Below are positions 1 through 5,325 of a stretch of 45,277 nucleotides of DNA, piece after piece. The translations under genes were made by a program, and so were the position numbers. Below the pieces are notes generated by a model, which made no database searches, was not told where the DNA came from, and worked only from the letters and a program-made list of their open reading frames with translations. How positions within the stretch are numbered: the first letter of the stretch is position 1; each line of letters starts with the position of its first letter. The stretch is from Microbacterium sp. (lineage in GTDB: Bacteria > Actinomycetota > Actinomycetes > Actinomycetales > Microbacteriaceae), in NCBI GenBank assembly GCA_003248655.1, contig QFPM01000026.1, positions 1-45,277 of the forward strand. The letters are read 5' to 3'.

Positions 1-46
1 GCGATGTCGCGATCCTCAGGGCGGCCCGGCTTTCCGGCGTCGCCGG
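1..46 (+). repeat. Left arm of a perfect 46-bp inverted repeat in the flanks
   Basis: Bases 1-46 are the exact reverse complement of 45216-45261. The right arm touches the phage right end, while this arm is 53 bp from the left end at 100. It starts at the first base of the window, so it may extend further left. Both arms lie outside the predicted phage ends. It could come from an inversion next to the prophage, a host repeat, or assembly of ends taken from different insertion sites. Confidence 0.9.
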
Positions 47-99
47 CCGCGCCGGTTGGCGAGGCGAGGCCACGAACTATCTCAAGCCGATACGCTTGG
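47..99. other. Left host-like flank
   Basis: These 53 bp lie between the inverted-repeat arm and the predicted left phage end. The minus strand could encode a short C-terminal peptide ending KRIGLR then stop, with its upstream part replaced by phage DNA, so insertion may have hit the 3' end of a host gene. The last five bases (CTTGG) do not match the five after the right end (CCGGC), so no target duplication is seen. Confidence 0.45.
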
Positions 100-123
100 T
101 GTAACGCGCCAGTTCGGCTGGCA
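100..123 (+). promoter_or_regulatory. Left phage end (attL) with transposase site L1
   Basis: The sequence begins TGTAACGCGC and ends TGGCA. It matches the inverted right end at about 18 of 24 positions, with TGTA, CGCGC, TCG and TGGCA conserved. Terminal TG/CA dinucleotides are known for Mu-family ends, where the transposase binds repeated sites at both ends. A second copy at 243-262 and three at the right end support this boundary. Confidence 0.8.
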
Positions 124-242
124 CTGACGGGATTATCCGGGATTGGGCGGGATCGGCCGGGCGTGCGGGGCGCTGGGCGGTCGTAATCGAGCATTTGCGG
201 GCGATCTGGCGGCGGCGCGGGGCGGCGGCGGCGAGAACGGGT

Positions 243-262
243 GCGCGCAGGTTCGGGTGGCA
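243..262 (+). promoter_or_regulatory. Transposase site L2
   Basis: This 20-bp stretch, of the form GCGCGCANNNTCGNNTGGCA, matches the right-end site at 45170-45190 at 19 of 20 positions. It lies 143 bp inside the left end, in the same orientation as L1. Mu also has several spaced MuA sites at its left end. A weaker candidate lies near 198-212. Confidence 0.7.
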
Positions 263-385
263 CAGGGGGCGTTTCGAACGGCGTTCGATGGCGCTCCGCC
301 GGCCCGGAAGTTGACAGGTCAATTCGCGTTTTTGCGACGGACGGCGGCCGCGCTATCGTGGCGCGGCAGGACGGAGGCGCGCGAA

Positions 386-694
386 ATGGCCGTTGGACCC
401 TACAGGCGGGCGGAGCTCGCCGAGGCGAAGCGCAAGAGCCGGGCGGCGGCGCGGGCCGCGGAGGCCGAAGGGCGGCCCAAGCCGCACGCGGACGCGGTGC
501 GCGAGGCGCTGGCGGACGCCGCCATGATCGTGCTGGCGGTCGACGGCCCCGGCCATGAGGAGATCATGCGCCTGGTGGCGGGCGCGTTTCCCACGACGCC
601 GGCGCTGCCGTTGAAGCTGCGCGCCAAGATCCGCTCGGGACGGCTGAGGCCGAGGCGGCTTACGCCGGACGTGGTGCGCAGTACGATTGCCTAG
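386..694 (+). CDS. Small hypothetical protein at the left end
   Basis: This gene would encode 102 residues. I chose the ATG at 386 because a GGAGG-like ribosome site (371-379) precedes it; the reading frame is open further upstream, but only through the transposase sites. The N-terminal half is rich in Ala, Arg, Lys and Glu and should be helical; a hydrophobic AMIVLAV stretch follows. No domain is recognised. It is the only rightward gene left of the repressor and converges on the secreted-protein gene with a 25-bp gap. A TTGACA at 311-316 could be a -35 box, but no good -10 follows. Confidence 0.6.
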   Translation: MAVGPYRRAELAEAKRKSRAAARAAEAEGRPKPHADAVREALADAAMIVLAVDGPGHEEIMRLVAGAFPTTPALPLKLRAKIRSGRLRPRRLTPDVVRSTIA

Positions 695-719
695 ACTGGG
701 GCAATCACCCGCAAGACAA

Positions 720-1346
720 CTAATAGCCTGCGGCAGCGCACATCTGAAGCACGCCAGCGCCGAGAGCCGGCGCATCCATGGGAACAAGCTTACCGGCTTG
801 ATTGCTCAGTCGCACCAAAAAGAACTCTTTCCCCACGTAACCACCGTAGGAATTTTTTGCATTTACCTTCCCGCAGTAATAGTTTGATCCATTATAATTG
901 AGATATGTATAGGATGCGGAGGCAGGATCCTTGAGAGAAGATCCGACATGTTCTGAGATGAGCGCCTTTTCAACATCCGTGAGGGGCCTGGGAGCGCTTA
1001 AACTGCCGTCGTAATTTACCGACATTCCTTTTGCGAGATATGCGTGCTGCGATAAACATCTAGCAGCCTCGCTAACGATTTTCTCCGTCTTGCGGCAAAA
1101 GTCGACCAACCTGTAGACAGGTGGAGACTTTGTGTTTGCATTATTCAGCGCTGCGCGCGCGTCAGAAAGGTTTTGCCGTCCTACGCTCAGGCATATGCTT
1201 CGCGATATATCTCCGCCAATACGTCCAACTTCATCGCATTCTCGTTCTAAGCTTGCGTCTGACCAGAATTCGACATCCTTATCCGTCGCCAGCGCCCAAG
1301 ATGATGCCAAGATTGAGAACGCCACTGCACAGAGGAGTTGCCGCAT
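720..1346 (-). CDS. Secreted protein of unknown function, coupled to the repressor
   Basis: The product is about 208 residues with a clear Sec signal peptide (MRQLLCAVAFSILASSWALA, cleavage probably after ALA). The mature part has several Cys residues. Its C-terminal half contains a DPASASY segment and a YCGKVNAKNSYGGYVG segment of a kind I recall from small periplasmic proteins; no enzymatic motif is visible. The ATG at 1346 overlaps the repressor stop as TAATG, with GAGGAG about 7 nt upstream, so I prefer it to the longer start at 1367. Being translated with the repressor, it should be made in the lysogen, which fits a cargo (moron) gene that alters the host envelope. It is visibly AT-richer than the structural genes, suggesting separate acquisition. 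It could act in superinfection exclusion. Confidence 0.8.
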   Translation of the reverse strand: MRQLLCAVAFSILASSWALATDKDVEFWSDASLERECDEVGRIGGDISRSICLSVGRQNLSDARAALNNANTKSPPVYRLVDFCRKTEKIVSEAARCLSQHAYLAKGMSVNYDGSLSAPRPLTDVEKALISEHVGSSLKDPASASYTYLNYNGSNYYCGKVNAKNSYGGYVGKEFFLVRLSNQAGKLVPMDAPALGAGVLQMCAAAGY

Positions 1347-2074
1347 TATATGCTCCTCGCGATCCATTTAAGTCGGCCGATGACATGAAGATCAATAACG
1401 CGATCAGGCGGAATTGTCTCAGGATCGTATCTTGGATTGTCAGATTTTAATATGATAGACCCGTCTATAAGACGCTGAATTCTCTTGATCAACAATTCGC
1501 CATCCCTGCGGAGGGCGTAGAATTTCCCGTTGGAGACCTCTCGGATTGAGAGGTCGAGTAGCATGAGCGCCCCATCGGGAATTGTAGGCTCGTTGCTATC
1601 GCCGTCATTTGTGACCAGGGCGGCATCTTGCGGAGCGATGCCCATCTCCCGAAGCCATGACGTCCTAAAGGCAAGGTGCTCGAATATTTCTTCGGCTGCG
1701 ATTAGGGCGCCTCGACCAGAGCTTAGACGAACGTCATAGCGGGGTATGAGGGTGAGATCCGTCGGACCGTCGCCCCCTGAGACTTCCAACGGTCGCAGAG
1801 CTCCGGCGTCCTGAAGACCGCCCACCCAGTCGAGCGAGATTCCGGCCTCCTTGCAGAGAGCCAGCACCCCGAAGAATGAAGGCTTGCTCTTGCCGTCGCG
1901 CCAGCGGGCAAGTTGCTCGTCGGTCACGCCTGCCACAGCACTGGCAGCTTTCAGCCCACCTAGCGCATCGATTGCCGAAGAAATTCGGTCACGTACCACC
2001 TGCGCTTGAGCTTCGGACAAACTGGGAACCGACTTCCCAGTTTGCGGGCCTACCCCAGATTTCTCATAAGTCAT
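1346..2074 (-). CDS. S24-type phage repressor (C repressor), HTH plus LexA-like domain
   Basis: The protein of 242 residues keeps the prophage silent. Residues about 35-85 form an XRE-like helix-turn-helix; the C-terminal half is a LexA/CI-type S24 domain. GDSNEPTIPDG at 158-168 holds the likely nucleophile Ser160, and LLIKRI holds the likely general base Lys197. The usual Met after Ser is Asn here. An Ala-Gly pair at 90-91 between the domains is a plausible self-cleavage site, so RecA-dependent induction by DNA damage is expected (inference). It is transcribed away from ner. The ATG at 2074 was chosen; a GTG at 2083 is also possible, and neither has a strong ribosome site. The downstream secreted-protein gene overlaps its stop. 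Confidence 0.88.
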   Translation of the reverse strand: MTYEKSGVGPQTGKSVPSLSEAQAQVVRDRISSAIDALGGLKAASAVAGVTDEQLARWRDGKSKPSFFGVLALCKEAGISLDWVGGLQDAGALRPLEVSGGDGPTDLTLIPRYDVRLSSGRGALIAAEEIFEHLAFRTSWLREMGIAPQDAALVTNDGDSNEPTIPDGALMLLDLSIREVSNGKFYALRRDGELLIKRIQRLIDGSIILKSDNPRYDPETIPPDRVIDLHVIGRLKWIARSI

Positions 2075-2207
2075 TGATATCACAAGCGCTTAGTCGCGCG
2101 TTGCGGCAGAACGCATTTTTTCGAACAGGGAAACCGAAATTTAGCGTGCGAATCGAAAAAATTCGTCTACCTTTGCTGCGTCGAACGTAGTTACCGCCCC
2201 CGAAAAA
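2075..2207. promoter_or_regulatory. Repressor/ner divergent operator region
   Basis: This is the AT-richer intergenic region between the divergent repressor and ner genes. It contains a perfect 10-bp inverted repeat, ATTTTTTCGA at 2115-2124 and TCGAAAAAAT at 2153-2162, with a 28-bp spacer. A further TCGAAC occurs near 2181. Such spaced arms fit operators for the repressor or Ner, by analogy with the Mu early region. I could not assign -35/-10 boxes with confidence. Confidence 0.6.
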
Positions 2208-2227
2208 GCCGGCCTGGCAGGGCCGGC
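2208..2227 (+). other. Stem-loop in the ner leader
   Basis: GCCGGCC (2208-2214) pairs perfectly with GGCCGGC (2221-2227) across a 6-nt loop. It follows an A-run and lies about 8 nt upstream of the ner ribosome site (AGAGGAAG). No T-run follows, so it is more likely an mRNA structure or attenuator than a simple terminator. Confidence 0.55.
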
Positions 2228-2245
2228 TCTCGCAGAGGAAGTCGG

Positions 2246-2551
2246 ATGTCCGAGAAGGGACAGGTCTGGGACCGTCACGCCATTCTGGCGGAGGTCCGCC
2301 GTCGCGGGCTCACGCTGACCGGAATCGCGGTCGCCGCGGGCCTTTACGATGCGGCCTGCCGTCAGGCGCTGAACGGCGGCTCCCTCAAGGGCGCGCAGGC
2401 GATCTCGAACGCGATCGGCGTGCCCGTCAGCGAGCTGTTCCCAGACCGGTACACGTCACGTCGTCCGGCTCACCAGGACCGTAACCGCAAGCCTTCGGCC
2501 TCCGCGAGTCAAAAGCGCAGCCCCCGCGCTGACGCCGCGAGGGCGTCGTGA
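2246..2551 (+). CDS. ner: Ner-like early regulator (HTH)
   Basis: The protein of 101 residues starts like Mu Ner: residues about 7-68 contain a WDRHAILAEVRRRG segment, a helix-turn-helix, then AIGVPVSELFPDRY, close to the Ner/Nlp (SfsB) pattern ending with a P-S-E-(I/L)-(W/F)-P-x-R-Y signature. Ner proteins turn down both the early and repressor promoters of Mu. Position supports this: first gene of the rightward early region, divergent from the repressor. AGAGGAAG precedes the ATG. The tail after residue 70 is longer than in Mu Ner and is basic and Ser/Ala-rich. The stop overlaps the next GTG start. Confidence 0.85.
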   Translation: MSEKGQVWDRHAILAEVRRRGLTLTGIAVAAGLYDAACRQALNGGSLKGAQAISNAIGVPVSELFPDRYTSRRPAHQDRNRKPSASASQKRSPRADAARAS

Positions 2552-2724
2552 CGCGCGCCCGGTCCACGCTCAGGGTTAACGCTGACGCGCCCTCGTTCGG
2601 GCCGTTCCGCTTCCGCGCGCCGGTCGACGTCGTCGGGGCGTCGGCCGTCATCCTGCTCGCCGCGATGTTGGCCGTGCTGAGCGTAATCGCGCTCGCGGCG
2701 ATCTTCGGGAGGGCGGTGTCGTGA
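2548..2724 (+). CDS. Small single-span membrane protein
   Basis: A GTG at 2548 overlaps the ner stop as GTGA and opens a 58-residue frame. The first 28 residues are polar and basic; residues about 30-53 form one long hydrophobic helix (VVGASAVILLAAMLAVLSVI). It ends in GTGTCGTGA, where the stop again overlaps the start of the next gene. Chained overlaps on both sides support a real gene. No family is recognised. Small early membrane proteins of phages are often accessory or host-interaction factors, but nothing here shows a role. Confidence 0.6.
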   Translation: MTRARSTLRVNADAPSFGPFRFRAPVDVVGASAVILLAAMLAVLSVIALAAIFGRAVS

Positions 2725-2960
2725 GCGACCGCCCAAGCCTCGCCCGGCAGATCAGCGCGCTCAACGCCGAGATCGCGGAACGCCGCGTCGAGCTGGAGCG
2801 CGACGTCCGCGCCGGGCGGCTGAGCCGCAGCCAGGCCGACTACACGATCGAGAGCCTCGAGGCGATCGGCGACACGCTGCGCGAGCTGCAGAAGCGCTCG
2901 CGGATGATCCGCCAGCGCCTCTTCAACGACGATCAGGAACCCATCGGAGGCTGCTGGTGA
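2721..2960 (+). CDS. Small coiled-coil protein
   Basis: The GTG at 2721 overlaps the stop of the previous gene. The 79-residue product is mostly helical with heptad-like spacing (ISALNAEIAERRVELERDV, then IESLEAIGDTLRELQKRSRMI) and should form a coiled coil. No catalytic motif or named family is seen. It is the last rightward gene before the leftward pair at 2963-3795 and ends 2 bp from that convergent gene, so it closes the ner operon. Confidence 0.6.
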   Translation: MSDRPSLARQISALNAEIAERRVELERDVRAGRLSRSQADYTIESLEAIGDTLRELQKRSRMIRQRLFNDDQEPIGGCW

Positions 2961-2962
2961 GC

Positions 2963-3673
2963 CTAGCGCTTACATCGAATGCCCCAACGCGCGCGGAACC
3001 TGCGCCAGCGCTCGCGCCGCTCTTCTCGCCGCGTCCTGATCATTCTGCGGGTCGGCCAGTCCGCGCCATCAAACGGAAAGATGCCGGCAAGCAGACGCGC
3101 GCGGAATGGAACGACAATGCGCTCATCCGGGTCGAGACCGAGCGCGTTGGTGGCGTCGTTGTGAGCGTCCGCGTTGCCGACCGGCAGCATCGGCGGCTCG
3201 TCGCCGTAAATCCGGTTAAGCGCGGCGTCCCATCTGCAGACGTGCTCCCGTTCCGGGTCAGGGCTCTCCGAAATCTCCGCCAGAACGTCGAAGTAGCGCC
3301 GCTGCAGGATCTCGTGCGTTCGCGAGCGACCGCCGAAGTCGAAGGTGAGCTGAAGCGCGCCCACGACAGCAGCCGCCAGCGCAAGAACCGCATCGGTAAC
3401 GCCGAAGTGCTTGGCGATATCAGCCGCGGCGGACGCGCCCAAGACCACCACCAGGAAGTTTCCTGCGCGGTTATAGGCTTCGAGCCGTCGACGGCGCGCC
3501 ACGTGGTAGACCGCGTTGCGCGTCGCGTGAAAGAGAACGCCGTCTATCGGGTTGGCTTGCCCGGATTGGTCGGGGCAGGCCCCGGCGCCGGTCGGATCGG
3601 CGCTCCTGTCCCCGGAGACGTCGACGGCGTCGCCGGGACTGCCGGTCGCGGTCCGATCCCCCTCTCCCTCCAA
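2963..3673 (-). CDS. SLATT-like two-helix membrane protein (possible defence effector)
   Basis: The product is about 236 residues. From residue about 48 it reads LFHATRNAVYHVARRRRLEA, followed by two hydrophobic helices (about 72-88 and 95-112) and then the polar RTHEILQRRYFDVLAEI segment. This order, with Arg/Tyr-His/Arg before two transmembrane helices and a following helix, is that of SLATT-type proteins, which are predicted pore-forming effectors in nucleotide-signalling defence systems. The basic C-terminus ends near GIRCKR. The TTG at 3673 was chosen because GGAGG lies 5 nt upstream; no in-frame ATG or GTG lies between it and the domain. It points against the early operon. Its 5' part overlaps the 83-residue frame at 3544-3795 by 130 nt, so a frameshifted fusion is possible. 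Confidence 0.6.
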   Translation of the reverse strand: MEGEGDRTATGSPGDAVDVSGDRSADPTGAGACPDQSGQANPIDGVLFHATRNAVYHVARRRRLEAYNRAGNFLVVVLGASAAADIAKHFGVTDAVLALAAAVVGALQLTFDFGGRSRTHEILQRRYFDVLAEISESPDPEREHVCRWDAALNRIYGDEPPMLPVGNADAHNDATNALGLDPDERIVVPFRARLLAGIFPFDGADWPTRRMIRTRREERRERWRRFRARWGIRCKR

Positions 3674-3795
3674 TCCATCCTCCGTACAGGCGCGGGCCTC
3701 GCTCCGACGCCCTCCAACGCCAGAAACGAACCCTCTGGCAAGGTGTCCGGGCCGCTTCCGAAGATAGCGACCTCGACCTCATCGTCATTTCCCAT
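3544..3795 (-). CDS. Small protein upstream of the SLATT-like gene
   Basis: The frame encodes 83 residues from an ATG at 3795, preceded by GAGG at good spacing. It begins MGNDDEVEVAIFGSG and has a Pro/Ala/Thr-rich second half. No family is recognised. It is in the 0 frame while the SLATT-like frame is in the -1 frame, and the two overlap for 130 nt. The pair may be two coupled genes, or one protein whose Pro-rich N-terminus joins the SLATT domain by a frameshift or a sequence error. The leader region upstream carries a strong palindrome (3833-3862). Confidence 0.45.
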   Translation of the reverse strand: MGNDDEVEVAIFGSGPDTLPEGSFLALEGVGARPAPVRRMDWRERGIGPRPAVPATPSTSPGTGAPIRPAPGPAPTNPGKPTR

Positions 3796-3960
3796 GGTCG
3801 TCCTCGTGTGTTCGTTCCACGCGTGGATGATCTGCGCCGGCCCGGTGGTGCGGGCCGGCGCAACCTTCTGCTGTGATTCCTCGATCGATTCGCGCAGGAG
3901 TCAAGCGAACGAGGGCCTTAGGGCCTCTGTGTCCTCAACGTTCAATCTTCTGGTGACTGC
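3796..3960. promoter_or_regulatory. Divergent region with a 12-bp palindrome
   Basis: This region separates the leftward SLATT pair from rightward parB, so it should hold promoters for both. It contains a perfect stem, TGCGCCGGCCCG (3833-3844) and its complement (3851-3862), around a 6-nt GTGGTG loop. No T-run follows on either side, so an operator or RNA structure is more likely than a simple terminator. No promoter box is convincing. Confidence 0.55.
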
Positions 3961-4854
3961 ATGACGTCCGTGTCCGCACGAGCGATCGAGATCGCACGCA
4001 TCGACGCCTCCGACCGGCTGCGGCCGGTCCATACGGGGGCGGTCGCAGCCATTCTGGACGCCCTCCGCGAGGGCCAGCGCTTCAGCCCGATCCGCGTCGT
4101 CGAGCGAGGCGACGGCTACAAGCTGGTGTTCGGCCTGCAGCGCCTCGAAGCCGCCCGACAGGCCGGCGACGCCACGATCGAGGCCGAGGTTTTCGGCGCC
4201 GAGGCCTATCCGACCGACGACGCCATCCGGCTCGACGAGATCCGCGAGAACATGGTGCGCTACGAGCTCACCAAGCTTGACCGCGCCGTCAGTCTCTCGG
4301 CCTGGAAAGCGATCTACGACGCCTCCCGGCCGGTCGCCGGCCATGGCGGCGCCCGCAAAGGCGCGGGCCGCAAATCAAGTGGAAATCCGAATTCAAGTGG
4401 AAATTCCTTGCCACTTGAAAAGGCGGACGGGGTCGCCCCGTTCGTCGAGCGGTTTTCGCTCGCCGCGGCCGCTTTCCTCGACGTCTCCGAGCGCACGGTC
4501 AGGCTCGCGCTCGAGATCGCGGAGGGCGTCGGTCCGGCGATCCGCGCCCGGATCGCGCAGCACGACGTCGCCCAGAGCCAGAACGACCTGCTGCTGCTCG
4601 CCCGCCAGGACGAGGACCGGCAGGCGAAGATCTGCGCGCTGCTGCTCGCCGAGCCGCCGGCCGCGGGATCGGTCGGCGAGGCGATCGCCGTCATCGACCG
4701 TATCCCGATGATCAAGCTCGAGGGCTGGCAGCGCGTCTCCTCGAGCTTCGCCCGCATGAAGGCGCCCGAGCAGCGGGCCTTCGTGCTGGCGCATGAGCCG
4801 ACGATCCGCGCGGTGCTCGAAGACAGCGTCGCGGCTGTCCGGAAGGCCGGCTGA
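3961..4854 (+). CDS. parB: ParB/Spo0J-type DNA-binding protein
   Basis: The protein of 297 residues has a ParB N-terminal domain: IDASDRLRPVHTGAVAAIL, then PIRVVERGDGYKLVFGLQRLEAA and, near residue 95, IRENMVRYELTKLDRAVSL, equivalent to the E-N-x-x-R box 2 of ParB proteins. A GGARKGAGRKSSGN linker leads to a helix-turn-helix near ERFSLAAAAFLDVSERTVRLALE and a helical C-terminus. ParB-like proteins sit just upstream of the transposase in many alphaproteobacterial Mu-like phages; no ParA partner is present. It may organise DNA or regulate transcription rather than partition. The ribosome site is weak. The linker-coding DNA holds repeated CAAGTGG motifs (4375-4419). Confidence 0.85.
   Translation: MTSVSARAIEIARIDASDRLRPVHTGAVAAILDALREGQRFSPIRVVERGDGYKLVFGLQRLEAARQAGDATIEAEVFGAEAYPTDDAIRLDEIRENMVRYELTKLDRAVSLSAWKAIYDASRPVAGHGGARKGAGRKSSGNPNSSGNSLPLEKADGVAPFVERFSLAAAAFLDVSERTVRLALEIAEGVGPAIRARIAQHDVAQSQNDLLLLARQDEDRQAKICALLLAEPPAAGSVGEAIAVIDRIPMIKLEGWQRVSSSFARMKAPEQRAFVLAHEPTIRAVLEDSVAAVRKAG
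4375..4419. repeat. CAAGTGG repeat cluster inside parB
   Basis: TCAAGTGGAAAT occurs twice, at 4375 and 4393, and an inverted copy lies at 4411-4419. TTCAAGTGG (4392-4400) and CCACTTGAA (4411-4419) form a perfect 9-bp inverted repeat with a 10-bp spacer. The stretch is AT-richer than its surroundings and encodes a linker with two SSGN repeats. It could be a ParB binding site or only a linker duplication. Confidence 0.7.
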
Positions 4855-4857
4855 GCC

Positions 4858-5325
4858 ATGCCGCGCCGCCGCGATCCACTCACGCTCGACCTGCTGGCCT
4901 GGCGGCCGGAGCCCGTCGTCGCGGCCTATGGCGACGACGTCGCCGGCAAGGGCGCGCTCGAGAACAGGATCGCGCGGCTGGTGTCGCGGGCGCTGCGCGA
5001 CGCCAAGGACGAGCGGGACCTTAGCCGCGAGGACGTCGCACGGCTCATGTCCGACTATCTCGGCCGGAAGGTCGCCAAGGCGACGCTCGACAAATGGGCG
5101 TCGGAGGCCGGCGAGGACCGCATCATCCCGCTCGACGCCTTCGCGGCGCTGATCGACGCGACCGAGGCCCGCGAACTGCTCGGCTTCCTGCCGGGCCTGT
5201 TCGGTCTCGTCGCCGTGCCGGCGCGCTACGCGGACCTGATCGAGCTCCACGAAATCGAGCAGCACGAGCGCGACATCGCCGCCCGCAAGGCGTCGCTGCA
5301 GTCGAAGATGAGGGGCCGGCTGTGA
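4858..5325 (+). CDS. Conserved early phage protein between parB and A
   Basis: The 155-residue protein is helical and begins MPRRRDPLTLDLLAW. Residues about 55-85 (LSREDVARLMSDYLGRKVAKATLDKWASE) look like a helix-turn-helix, so DNA binding is plausible. The C-terminal third (IELHEIEQHERDIAARKASL) should be a long helix or coiled coil. No exact family is recognised. It starts 3 nt after the parB stop, and its TGA overlaps the GTG start of the transposase gene, so it should be translated with it and may assist transposition. Confidence 0.7.
   Translation: MPRRRDPLTLDLLAWRPEPVVAAYGDDVAGKGALENRIARLVSRALRDAKDERDLSREDVARLMSDYLGRKVAKATLDKWASEAGEDRIIPLDAFAALIDATEARELLGFLPGLFGLVAVPARYADLIELHEIEQHERDIAARKASLQSKMRGRL

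Noticed and set aside
1..46. The 46-bp repeat as the terminal inverted repeat of a Tn3-like transposon
   Set aside because: No Tn3-type transposase or resolvase is present, and the MuA-type sites with TG/CA ends lie inside at 100 and 45215 and explain the element better.
143..385. Extended start for the left-end gene
   Set aside because: The frame upstream of 386 covers transposase site L2 and lacks protein-like composition; the ribosome site favours 386.
2957..3964. Rightward 335-residue open frame starting at a GTG overlapping the previous stop
   Set aside because: It runs opposite to the SLATT-like gene and has an Arg/Val/Ser-rich composition without any domain; the minus-strand product has membrane helices and a recognisable pattern. 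It is most likely an antisense shadow despite its tempting GTGA overlap.
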